A stretch of 64,000 nucleotides of DNA from Stictocephala bisonia (lineage: Eukaryota; Arthropoda; Insecta; Hemiptera; Membracidae). A model generated the notes under the pieces. The model was not told the origin of the DNA and did not search any database. It worked only from the letters and a program-made list of their open reading frames with translations. The DNA lies in the NCBI GenBank assembly GCA_035578905.1, contig JAQJVL010000731.1:325001-389000 (forward strand). The letters run 5' to 3'. Shown piece by piece: positions 13,901-25,900 of this stretch. Numbering within the stretch: position 1 is the first letter of the stretch; every line of letters starts with the position of its first letter. The translations under genes were made by a program, and so were the position numbers.

Positions 13901-16900
13901 TTGAGCTCATACCGAAGTGTGAAAGCAGGTGTTCCACAGGGTTCAGTCCTACCTGCAACCCTATTCCTAATTTTCATAAATGACCTACTAAATAAACGGT
14001 TTCATGAACACATCAGTGCATTTGCTGATGATGTAGCATTCTTTTATTCTCATAATTCCATAGATACAATTGAAGAATTTATTCACGAAGACTTGAACCT
14101 CCTTAGAAAATGGAGCATGCATAACCAGATGATAGTTAACGTGAGTAAAACCAAATACATAAATTTTTATTTTAAATCTTTTTATTTCCGTAATCAACTT
14201 GTTTATCATAATAATCAATGTCCTGAAATTCACTGTAACTGTCAAATTATTGAAAAGGTAGATAAGTTAAAGTACCTGGGAGTAATCTTTGACGAAAGAA
14301 TGTCATGGGAAAAGCAAATTTCAAATTTACACAATAAAATTAAGTTTAGTATCAGAAAATTTTATTTTCTGTTAAACCTTTGTGACCCTTCTTTGTTACG
14401 TATTTTATATTTTGCATTGATTCATTCTCAACTACAATATGGAATAGCATGCTGGGGAGCAACTTCAAAAAAATATATAGAAAAATTAAGAATCTCACAG
14501 AATCATTATATTCGAATTATTTCAAAAAAGAAAGTTAGAGAGAGTTCCTTCCCTTTATTTCAGCAATTAAACATATTACCAGTACAACATCTCTATTGCT
14601 TTAAAGTATTACGAATTTTTTATCTAAGAAGTGGAAATATAGGATCTTTTAATCTATCACATTATACGAGAAGTAATAATCAGAGAATTTTCCAGACACC
14701 AAAAGTTAATAAAGAAATTTTTAGACATACGTTTGAATATGCAGGCCCTAAACTTTTTAACAGACTTCCACACAACATAAAACAATGTAATAAATTTACC
14801 TCTTTCTGCAAGCATCTAAAACCATGGCTATTATCATTTCCAGAAATATATTTTTTATTGGATGTTTTAGTTTTATTTTGTTGTTTGTTTGTTTATGTAA
14901 CTGTTCATTATAGATAAAAGGAATTTTGGAGATTTGATGTATTGATTTGATTTGTATGGAGATTTGAGTTTGATTACTTGTTATTCTGTATTATTGTAAT
15001 TCGTAGAACTTAAGTCATTGCTTATTAAAATGGAGGTAATCTTTTTTTGTACATTTTCGAATTCTTTTCTTGACAGACGCTACGGAGGATGGCAGTTAAA
15101 TGTATGGTAAGGACTAGACTCAAAAGTTTGTGTAATGTATTATTTAGTTAGTTTTCCTTTTTGTAACGCTGGCCACACTACTGGATACGTGGTCAGTGAC
15201 ATTTCCCGTAAATTTTAAGAAAGTGTATAATTGTAATTTTTGTTGGGAAATAAATCATTATTTCATTATTTCTATTTCTTCTCTGTGATTGTCAACTAAT
15301 CACACAGACGGTCAATCTGGTTTATCTGAGTTCCGATCACGGTAGCGAAGCTTTTGGGCAAAAGCTGGATCAAGTGATTCTTCGATTCAGGCGTCATCGC
15401 CAAACGCAGTCGATTGCTTTCAAAATTGTCTCTTTTCAACAAAAATTGATTTTGTAAACGCCATAAAAAGTGGATCTGTAGTTATTTTATTCAGTAATAA
15501 CGTGGTTATAATAAACCGGAAATAAGCTGTGAAATATAATCAAATTTGTAAATCTAGATGCCAAAATAACGGTAGTTTAATGGATCGATAGTAATAATTA
15601 AATAATTGTGCAACTAAATATAAATTTAAAAGTCATTTACGATCAATTATTTTTATTACATTATGATTGGTAAAGAATGTGTGCAACTCGAAACTACTTT
15701 GATACATAAAAAGATAATCTTTTCATCACGAGGAATTTCTGACGTAATGGAGTGACAACGGTATACGTAACCGGCAAATGTATGCCTAGCAGACGAGATG
15801 CAATCTGAAATATCAGCTAAATGCCAACTGGCAACTGGTGATACAAAGAAGATTTGTGCAGCTAAATTATAAATCTATGAAATGAACACAAGAAGTATGA
15901 TAAAGTTTCGGTTCAATAAAAATTATGTTCCGTATTGCTAAATCCGACCGTTTTATAATCAGAAGAGATTTGGATTGAATTGTTTTGCATTTAACATCGA
16001 CGTAGTAGTAACAATTATGATCAGGGAACCATTCACTGAGTTTACAAAAAATTATCGTATTGTACGATATTTTACACTCCATCTGTGTTACTTTCTAACC
16101 TAGTCAGGAAACCGATCGACAGTTTGACAGAAGAAAATATCGTATCCCTGCAAATGTTACACGCACATTTGGCGATCTAAAGTGTTCACAAACAAATTAT
16201 TAATTGACATTCGCTACGGATATATCTACTTATTTTTTATTCAATTGAAAATAAATAAATATTGTTACGTCGCACGATACTTGAACGCCATCACGATATT
16301 TTGTATGATATGATACAATATTTTCTTCTGTCAAATCATTGGATGATTCCCTACTCAGATTAAACACCAAAACGGATCACAATCACCTCAAGGGAAATAT
16401 ACGATAATTACAATTTAAAAACGAGCAGAACGGTTCATTGTACGTAGAACATGAGAGAAATGGACTTTTGTCATGGGAAGGAAGATTTGTTGTTTTGTTG
16501 GACAGTAAAGTGACCTGTTCTCGGGAGCAGTTTGATTGAATGATTTTACGTTACTGACACGAACAAACATTGGAATATAGGCCCACTCAGTTTTTGTTCA
16601 TTATCATTTGGGTTTCGGTCAACAGTTCTGTCCTATACTAGATTTGTTTAGTTGGATCATATATCTCGGTAACTTGTTCGACTTTAGTAGTTTTTTTTTT
16701 TGAGCATCGTGATCCGGATATCTCGTTCACTTAGATGAGCCTTGTCAAATGAACGGGTCGTGAGAAAGTCACATATACGTTCGACCCCAACTGTCGACAC
16801 CGACTGTCAGTCGTCAGATACTACGTAACTTCACTGCCACAGTATAAGCAATAAATTACATTCCACGGTAATCGAGACACAAGTCTATTATAATTTTATT

Positions 16901-19900
16901 ATCCTTTCACTTTAACCCTTTCCGTACTAACGTTCTGATATCCGGACGTGAGCCGGGCAGTCGAGAAATACTAACGTCCGTATATCAGGACGTTGGCTGG
17001 GCGATCGAGAAATACTAACGTCCGTATAACAGGACGCTTGGAATTTTGTTATTGTAATTTTTATTTTAAAACTATACGAATCATATTTTATACGAAATTA
17101 ATCACTAATAAACAAAGATTACGAATATATAACTATTTATTAACATTTCCATTTTGTTGTCATTGTTTGGCTTCTGATTTAGAAGGTGTTGACAAGTCAG
17201 CTGTTTGTTTTGCTCGATGCGCAGTTCAGGCAGTGGTAGCGTCAGTCAAGTGTTTGTTGTTGTATTATTATTATTATTACGACAGCTGCTTACCATTTTA
17301 GGTTATAGTTATTAGTGAATTATGTTATACTGCTAATTTCTAAAAAATGAAACGGTCAAGATCACCAGTAAGTGAGAATACAGTTAGTTGGACGAAGACG
17401 ATCTAAGTGATGGATTATTATCAGACGATAGTGAGGACAGTTCTGTTGTTGACGATACCGATAAGGACCCTTCATATGATCCAGATCAACCATCAACATC
17501 AGGTTTGGTTAATCTAAACATTACTACAGATAGGAAACGACCTAGGCTATTCAGTTTTTCAAGTTAGAGTAGTATTCCTTTGCTTACCGACGCACTTTGC
17601 TTACCGAACAACAAATGCTAATTTTTTTTGTTTACTGTAAATAGAACTTAATTTTAGTCCAAACTTTACAAAAATTTGTGTTTGTGTTCAGTGTTAGCTA
17701 TAGTTGTTAGTGCAGTTACTGGTTTTTGGACTAGTAATTTTTTTGAACATGATTTTTTAAGTCAAAATGAAAAAATTAACAAAAAATTTTTTTGGTAAGT
17801 ACATTTTAACATTTTTATAAACAAAATAAATAACTTATACGTAAAGTTATTATGTTTATTGATGCAGATTTTTTTAAATTTAATAATATAAAAAATTTAC
17901 AGGTGTATGTAAAAAAATAAGGAAGTTATAGGCAAAAATGTAAATTAATGTAAATTAGGCTAAAAAGGCCTCGGTATTCTTCAGTAGTCCCTTGGTTAAA
18001 CTCTACGGTATTTTTCAAATAGAAAAATTTTTTTGCTCCGGTACCGAAAGGGTTAATTTATATTGATTGAAAAAAATCCTAACTTGACCATGAATGTCGA
18101 TTATAACCGTGTTGTTGAGATCGAAATATTTAGTTGGTTACATCTTAGAATAACAATTGAAAAACTCCCGAATGGAATTCCCGATCATAACAAAATTTCC
18201 TTCTCGCAGGACGAGAATTATAATTTCCCGGGGAATTCCCGAAATTTCGAGACCCGTCCATCCCTATTTGAAACTGGACAACCTAAAAGGAGATTTGGCC
18301 AATTTAGTTTAGCCAACTTGAAGCTAACAATGGCCAGCTAACGAGGCGGTGTGAAATTAAATTGTTAAGAAAGCCCAACAACATACTTATCTTCCTGATA
18401 TGGTAATTACTAGAATACTTCTTGTTCAATGTCAGCTTTTACAGAGTGTTTTCTGTTCAACCATGTCTTTCGTGCAGATTGAAAAGTAACTAAAACATAT
18501 TGTGAATATACTTGAAGCATGTATGTTGACATTCTAATTGTGTGATATTAGATATTGTGCATATTATTTAAAAAAAAAACTTGATTATAATATGGGTGAG
18601 TATACTTCATAGTTGTTAAAGAAATAGTTTCTTAGAGTATTCATTTTCGATATATTTTATGAACTATTTTTATTAATTTTTTGTTGTGATGAATAATTAA
18701 TTAGCATTGTGATTTATTACATTTTATATTAAATTTATATTATTTGTACATGCTAATTAATTTTACTAAATTTTGATTTAGTGATATTTAGGTAATATTT
18801 TGATTCAAGAGTGTTCGAATTATTTTTGAAAGTTTTTTAAATAAAATTGTTTATCATGTAAAAAATAAGTATGTTGAGGGAAAAAATTCAAAAAAAATGT
18901 GTACAGAGATGTGGCTACCTAAAGTGGCTAATTTGGGCTTTCTTGATTCCTAACTCATTAACAAACTGTGTGATATATTTTATTCAAATTTTGAGAATAT
19001 AGCGGACAAATAATACAAACCAACCTAGAGGAAATTAAAACTAATAATAAAAAAATATTTTTGTAAGTGTAACCAATTACTATTTTATAAATGACGTCTG
19101 TACGAATTTTTAGTTGAAATGTGTATAGTTACCTTTGGCTGAAAAAGCTGATTATTAATACATAAAACCTTTATTGATAAGGTTTACAATAAATTAGAGA
19201 GTTATCCCCGGTTGTGCTCCAGACATGAAGCAAGAGTGCTGTTAACTCTCCCATTCCCCCAGCAAGGCATTCACTCTGCTACTCGTGGGGAGAGTGGCGA
19301 CGAAACGTTGAACTAAACTCTATCCAGCGCCGAACTGAGCTGGTTGGACGAACACCCTTAATGATATTTAGCCAAATAATTTTAGCATTAATAATCTTGT
19401 ACTGTATTTGGACTAGCAGTAGTAATTTTTATTTCAAAAGTTATATTACATTATGTATGTTCTAAAACTAGATAAAAGTTGGACATTTTCTTGTTAATAA
19501 AATATTTGTAGTCTTCTTTTTCTCATGTTAGTACGTATTCTTCTATTTTCTCATTACTTATTTCTTTAAATTTAAAAGTCAATGCTTCTTTGGTATAATA
19601 TTTTCATGATTCTCTCTCTCTCTCTCTCTCTCGTTCTCTCTTTCTTTCCTTTGAATCTGATCAATATCACCCTTTCAGTTAAAAATTAATGTTTCAGCAC
19701 CATAGGGGCATTCTGGTTTAATTACAGTGTCATAGTGTATTTAGACAGTGTTATAGTATAATGCTTTAACATATTTAAAATGTTATTTTTTTATTGTAAG
19801 TATTTTATATTAATCTAAAAACAGTTGTAATTTTGTATAGTAAATGGAGCTGACTTACAGTTGTGTATTAATGTATATAAACCCCTGTATAAATTCAGTG

Positions 19901-22900
19901 CAACTGTTTATAAAATAACAGTACTTATTAAACTGTTTATGTTACAAAATTTAAAATATTATTTTGTTGTGTTAGTTTTTTTTATTGTTATGATATTACT
20001 GTAAAATATAGTAATGATTTCACTGTTATAATAAGTTATTTCTTTCTTTTCTACAAAAGTACAACTTCTTAATTGGTTTGGCTGGAAAATAAACAATTTT
20101 AGGCAAACTGTTTAAGAGTATGATAAAATCGCAAATCAGATAAAACGCTCAAAAACACACACAAACAAATAAAGTGGTTTTGAATTCTTCACAAAAACCG
20201 TTTTCTTAGAGAGCAATACCAAGACATACAATAACAGTATTTAATTAGACAAATATAAATACTAAATTATTTCGATAAAAATAAGAATATTTTCATACAA
20301 ATTTGATGGGTCACATGTTAAGAATAAACAGTACGTTACAATTAACTAAATACATATAAACAACATAAGCAACACAAAAATAACTTGCTCTAAACTTACA
20401 AAACACTACACAGACATTGCCAGCTGCGAATGAAATCTTTCCTGTCCATACAGCAGGAGGAAAATATAAATTTAGCAGAGTTGATGGCTCTTCCTTGTTG
20501 ATGAAAATACACAAATGTAAATTGTTTTATTGCTAACGTGACTGTGTTTAGTATTCTAGGATAGGTCTTAGTGCATGCTGACAATTAAAAAAATGTTTGT
20601 TTATTGTATCATTTTCAAACATTAAAACAAAAAAAAGATTGCAGTAAAATTTCTTTCATCCATAAAGGATTTTTTAATTAGCATAATACGTGTTGGTACA
20701 AATATAGTACAAGTGAACGTCACACAAAACAAATTTATTACAACATAAGCACAAAATGCACAAATATATTACAATACAAGTTGTGAATCCCTCTGGTCTG
20801 AGGAAGGTGAATGTGGTTCACCGAAATCGATCATCATATTTGTGTATTTTGTACTTGTAATATATTTGTGCATTTTGTGCTTGTATTGTAATATATTTGT
20901 GCATTTTGTGCTTATATTGTAATAAATTTGTGTTGTGTGACGTTCAATTGTCCATAAAGGGTTAAAGGAGAGATATAGATAATAATTTGAAAAATTAGTT
21001 GTTCTTACATTGGAAGGTTATGAAGACCTATCATCAGTTGGCGTGTATACATTGTTAGTACATGTTTTGTGTGGAACAAATAGGGTAGTGTGAAATTAGT
21101 TATATTTCACAGTGTGTAGTAGACCTTTAAATATTGAAAGTCGAAGATATAAGATGTCTTGGTGTTTGTAGTTGTAGTAATAGTGTCAATGTTGTACCAA
21201 TTTAACAAGACTCCTTTAATAGATAATTATTTTCATACAACAAAATGTTGAATACATAGGTAAACAATTAATCTGCAAATAAATACTATCATCATGATAA
21301 ATATTAAAACCCAAATACACTTGGTAAGGTCAAATTAGGTTGTTTAACATGAAATAATACTAAAAACAACAATACTTAAAGCATATTCTTTGTCTTATTT
21401 TCCAATCAAAAATCAAAATCATTTTTATTGTGTAGCCAAAAGACAGTACAATCAGTATTATTTCAGTATTATTTTAACATAAAACAAGATTATGTTAATA
21501 AAAAGAAAAGTTATTACAAATCAAGGAGTAGTTACATTTAATAAAAACTGCTTTGGAAGAATTCTTGTTCTTTTCCTATGAGAGTTTTCTTCAGTCGATA
21601 TCCAAATTGTTTAGCCGGTAACTGCTTTAACCAGTTAATTAATTAACCAGCTTGAACAATTAATTATATATTTATTATTCAAGCAATTTTTGTATATTAT
21701 AGGCTACTGATTAGAAAATATGTGGTTGCGTACCCACCAATTCTATATTCATATTCAAGTACAGTGTTTTAATTTGTTCACAGACACTGTACACAGTGAT
21801 GTTCTGGGTGACATTACGCCAATATAAGCAAGAGCAGTGGGAAGCCCGCAATACATCCACAATAGCAGATATGGTGGCTCCGCTTCAGTTGGGTGTTGGG
21901 GCAGCCACCACTGGTAATACATTTACATTCTTAACAATGTATTAGATGAATTAAATATGCTGATTAATGTACACTGAAATATAGTTAAGACCAAAACTAA
22001 CCATGGTATATCAACCAAAGAATTTTATAGTTCTTGGTAGCTCCTATCAAGGGGGAGGGAGAATGTACACAAGGACTGGAGTTAACCGTTAGAAGATGGA
22101 TGCCAATCAATCATAACTGACACTGATACATACTTGATTTTTGTTTTTATATGCAGCATAACTTTAATTAGTTGGTAGCGTGCTAGGTTAAAGCCCAGCT
22201 TCATATGCTAAAGGTTCTCAGTTCAATCCCAATCAGAGTAATGACAAATTTTAAAGGATCAGCGGATAAACACCATCTATTCATTTGTCATTGAGCTCAT
22301 TAATGACACTTATTAAGGAATAGTCAGTATTTTTTAATTAGTTTTAAGAAAAATTATTGGCTAGGGATAGTCATAAGAATATGTTATTTTAAGTTGTTTG
22401 TCTGTTTACATTTGCTATTTCCACTCGTATCCCCAGAATTGCTATAAGACTGACATAAATGTTGAAAAAAGAGTTGATTGTAATTAGTAATGTTTACTTA
22501 TTTTTGTGTGTTACTTTTCTAGATTTGCTTTTGGAGATCATGTTTCATTCAAATCCCCAATTACATGTGCCTCATTAGAGCTAAGCTTACAAACCTCATG
22601 ACTTACATGAGTTACTGGAATCTCAGCACAATTCTCCACAGGATGCTCTTATTTACCAAGGGACATTTTAAAATGATATTTCTTTAAGTAATTTATTATC
22701 AGCTTCAATGATTTCCTATGATTTTTTTATCCATAGGGTTTATAGGGCGTGACCAGTTACTCAAGCAAGAGTGATAAAAATATCAGCAAAATTATTGGTA
22801 AAATTTTCACCAAGCAGTGCTCTTATTTCCATTTCCTGAAAGTGGTAATAGTGACATTAACCTTTAGTTATCAATACAGTGATTATATTTAATGGACTTA

Positions 22901-25900
22901 TTTTTTAAGTAAGTCTGATAATTTCCTATCAAACCTTTTTAACTACTAAATGAATTTTGTTAAGAGTCAGTTTAGTGTTGAATGTACTTTTAAAAAACCT
23001 ACTTAGCTTCCCAAATGTATAAAACTTACTTTGTAATTTATTTTATAAAATTCATAAGTATTTATAAACACAATGAAACAAAAACAAAGAATATAAAATA
23101 TAGACTTATAATTGGTTATCATTCTCTATGTTTTGGGTCTGTGAGTAATTCTTGATAACTGATCTGACCCAAGACACACCCAACAGTTATCTGTCCATAT
23201 TTTATAAAATTGTCATGTCATTTTGATAACACGGCAAGTAAACAGTATGTTATCCACTAAGTACATGTAACATATAGATTTAAAAGTATCTGTGTTTCTT
23301 TCATATTTTTTCATTGTAATTGACATTTGGTAACATTTGCTGCACAGATATACACAAATTTTTATTTAGTGGAGTCACGTGTGAACAGCTGTATGGATGT
23401 GAAGCTTGTTTATTGTGACTTGTTATGGCATACGAACAACTGTTTGATGAAAATGTTGCAGCTATGGGGGCTGAGTCCCAAACCAAGACTAACCAGTTTG
23501 TGCAGAAGACGGGTCAGATGGTGCGAGGGTTTCTGACCAAATACTGGATCTGGGTCGTAGCCATCATACTTTTTACCATTGGCATTACTGGCCAGCGTAT
23601 GACTGTATTCCGCATTATATATATGGCTCTTGCTTTGGTTTTCATTTTAACTTTTCAGGTAATCATAATTAATATGTTATTTAGTGTTACAAAAAGTGCA
23701 CTGTAAATTTAGAAAACAATCTTAGTTCAGCTTTTTAACCCTTATTACATTAAATAGTATATTATTATATAACCTTGATTTGCTAAATGTTAGTATAATA
23801 ACATAAAATGATTTTTTTAGAACTAAAAACTTAACCTTATGTTTCCACTTCAAATTATTTTTAAACTTGGTGGCATTATCAGCTTCAGACTTTGTAATTA
23901 TTTTGGCGTTTCATTCTGATTCAGTAAAAATAACTATATGTTCATTTGTTCATAATCATTTAAATAAACTAGACAATCCATAGTACCAAATATCATAAAT
24001 TCAGAACAAACAAAATTCTAAATTGCAAAATTTATCATGGATTTGTTCAATATCGGCTGCTAGCCAATGCTGGATAGGAATTAGAGATAAAAAAACTGGC
24101 TGATGGCTACATTGTTATGAAAAAGGATGAAATAATGTTTCCAATAACAAACCGCTCTTATTATTATTGATAGATTGAATACTGTGTTTGTGTTCTCTAG
24201 GCCAGAAGGATTTATAAAGTTTATATAAAATTATTGATATTTAATCATATTATATTTGCTTTGACCAGACAAACATGTACTGATGTGAGATGCAAATAAA
24301 ATATTCTCAACTTCAAATGAAATAGTAAGTTTGTTTTGCAGATTCTAAGAAAATTATTTTTTTCTTTTCAAATATTCACTTTTTTCTTCAACATGTCATT
24401 AGCACTCTCATCGCCATGTCAGTCATTTATGACTGACAGCGACTTTCCCCACAGTCTGTGTGCAAATGGCTTTATTTGCCTGTACAGGCCAAATTAAATT
24501 TCATACAGTTCTGTAGAGGCCGTGTCAGTCATATTTTACTGACGGTAGAGTTTAATATTTTTAATCTATATGGATTAAGTAAATTAGTTAAGGATTTTAA
24601 AAAAAAATTTAAAGAAACATATACATATTTTATTAAAATACTACTAAAAATAACACATTTCTCATATGAACAAATTAAAAAATCATTTTAATTTGATGTA
24701 TTACTGAAACATAAAGAAATATTTGTTTTAGTTTTTGTTGAGTTTCAATAAAATTTTCTAGTTGTTGAAATAATTGTTGAGTTTCACTAGAAAGAAAAGT
24801 GACAATAATTTATCAAATCAATGTTCATGTGACATAACAAGCATGACACATAGTTGGTATTGTAGGACATCTGGAGCAGAAAGTCTTTACTTTCTTTAGA
24901 TGCTTTCTTGATTCTAGGCGAGAAACACCTTGTCTCTTCATTTTATTGTAACACACGGTACACTGCTTTCTGTCAGCACCTATGTTGCGTTCCCTTTTTT
25001 TCAACAAATGTGTCAACTTTTTGCCAGTTGGTGAAATGTTTGAAGCTGTGGAATTATCAAGACAGTGAAAATCTTTTGCTACTTCAGCCCTAAACTTAGT
25101 TATAGTCATTTTACGTTTAGTTGCTAGTAAGAATAGAACATGACTATTCACCATTGTTGTTCCAGTTATGAGCTCAATGCCAAGTTTTCTAAACCATTTG
25201 ATTCTTCTTCTTTGCAAAGGATAATAACTAGCCGTTTGATCTGAATGATCTACACCACATTTACCTGTGTTGTAATCTATTACAACCTTTGGCTTCATTT
25301 TAGGTGGCTGACGGCTCCTTTGATTTTGTGTGTCTCCTTGTGTAGGATGATGGATGTCTCTTCTTGAATTTTGATTATTTACAGGAATAATTTCAGGGCC
25401 ATGCATGGTAGACAGCATTATTACATCAGGTCTATCCTTCAATTTACAAATCATTATTCCATTTTCATTTTCTTGAGAACATATCTCTTCTCTTATCAGT
25501 TTTGACTGTAACACAACTTGTGTAAGATTTTTTCGGTTCTTCCGCAAAGTTCCAACAAGATGTGTGTTAGCATCTAATAGTTTAGTTGCTAGAGGGACAC
25601 TTGAGTAAAAGTTATCGGTGTATACACACAACCTTCATTTAGCAGAGAACCACATAAATTTTGGACAACAGTGTCTCCAACACCAATATTGAGGGTAATA
25701 TCCATTTTCCCACAGTATACTTGAATGTTTTATGTATAGCCTACTGTGTCACAAAGCTTGAACAATTTTATTCTGTATTTGTGCCTCTTAGTGGGGATGT
25801 ATTGCCAGAACCCTATTCTACCTCTCCATGGAACCATACTTTCATCTACAACTATTGTTTTTCCGACAGTGTATGGAGATTGATAATTTGCCACAAATAA

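Larger units (their letters stand above)
11774..15270 (+). mobile_element. LINE (non-LTR retrotransposon), nested in hAT copy A
   Basis: A 3.5-kb insertion bounded by a 6-bp direct repeat TCTATT (11768-11773 and 15271-15276); copy B has a single TCTATT here, which proves the insertion. A long T-run (11781-11803) lies near the 5' end, and the 3' end is an AT-rich CATTATTT-type tail rather than poly(A). It carries endonuclease and reverse transcriptase but no separate ORF1, so it may be 5' truncated. Confidence 0.92.
11074..18266. mobile_element. hAT non-autonomous element, copy A (with nested insertions)
   Basis: Starts TAGGGATGGACGAGAGG and ends GACCCGTCCATCCCTA. The flanking 8-bp repeats TCTGAAAC / TTTGAAAC (one mismatch) fit a hAT target duplication. 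It is collinear with copy B (40512-43074) apart from two insertions: a LINE at 11774-15270 and a TTAA element at 16916-18052. Subterminal GGAGGGAAATTAATTTCCTC repeats occur near the left end. No transposase is recognisable. Confidence 0.9.

Noticed and set aside
15867..16082. Short minus-strand frames in both hAT copies as a gene
   Set aside because: The frame is altered by indels between copies A and B and resembles no known protein.
22166..22240. tRNA gene
   Set aside because: A- and B-box-like sequences are present but no cloverleaf can be folded; better explained as a SINE head.
23425..23461. Upstream ATG ([13 protein letters not shown]) as the start of exon 4
   Set aside because: Phase from exon 3 requires entry at 23462, where a good acceptor lies; no promoter or start is expected inside the gene.
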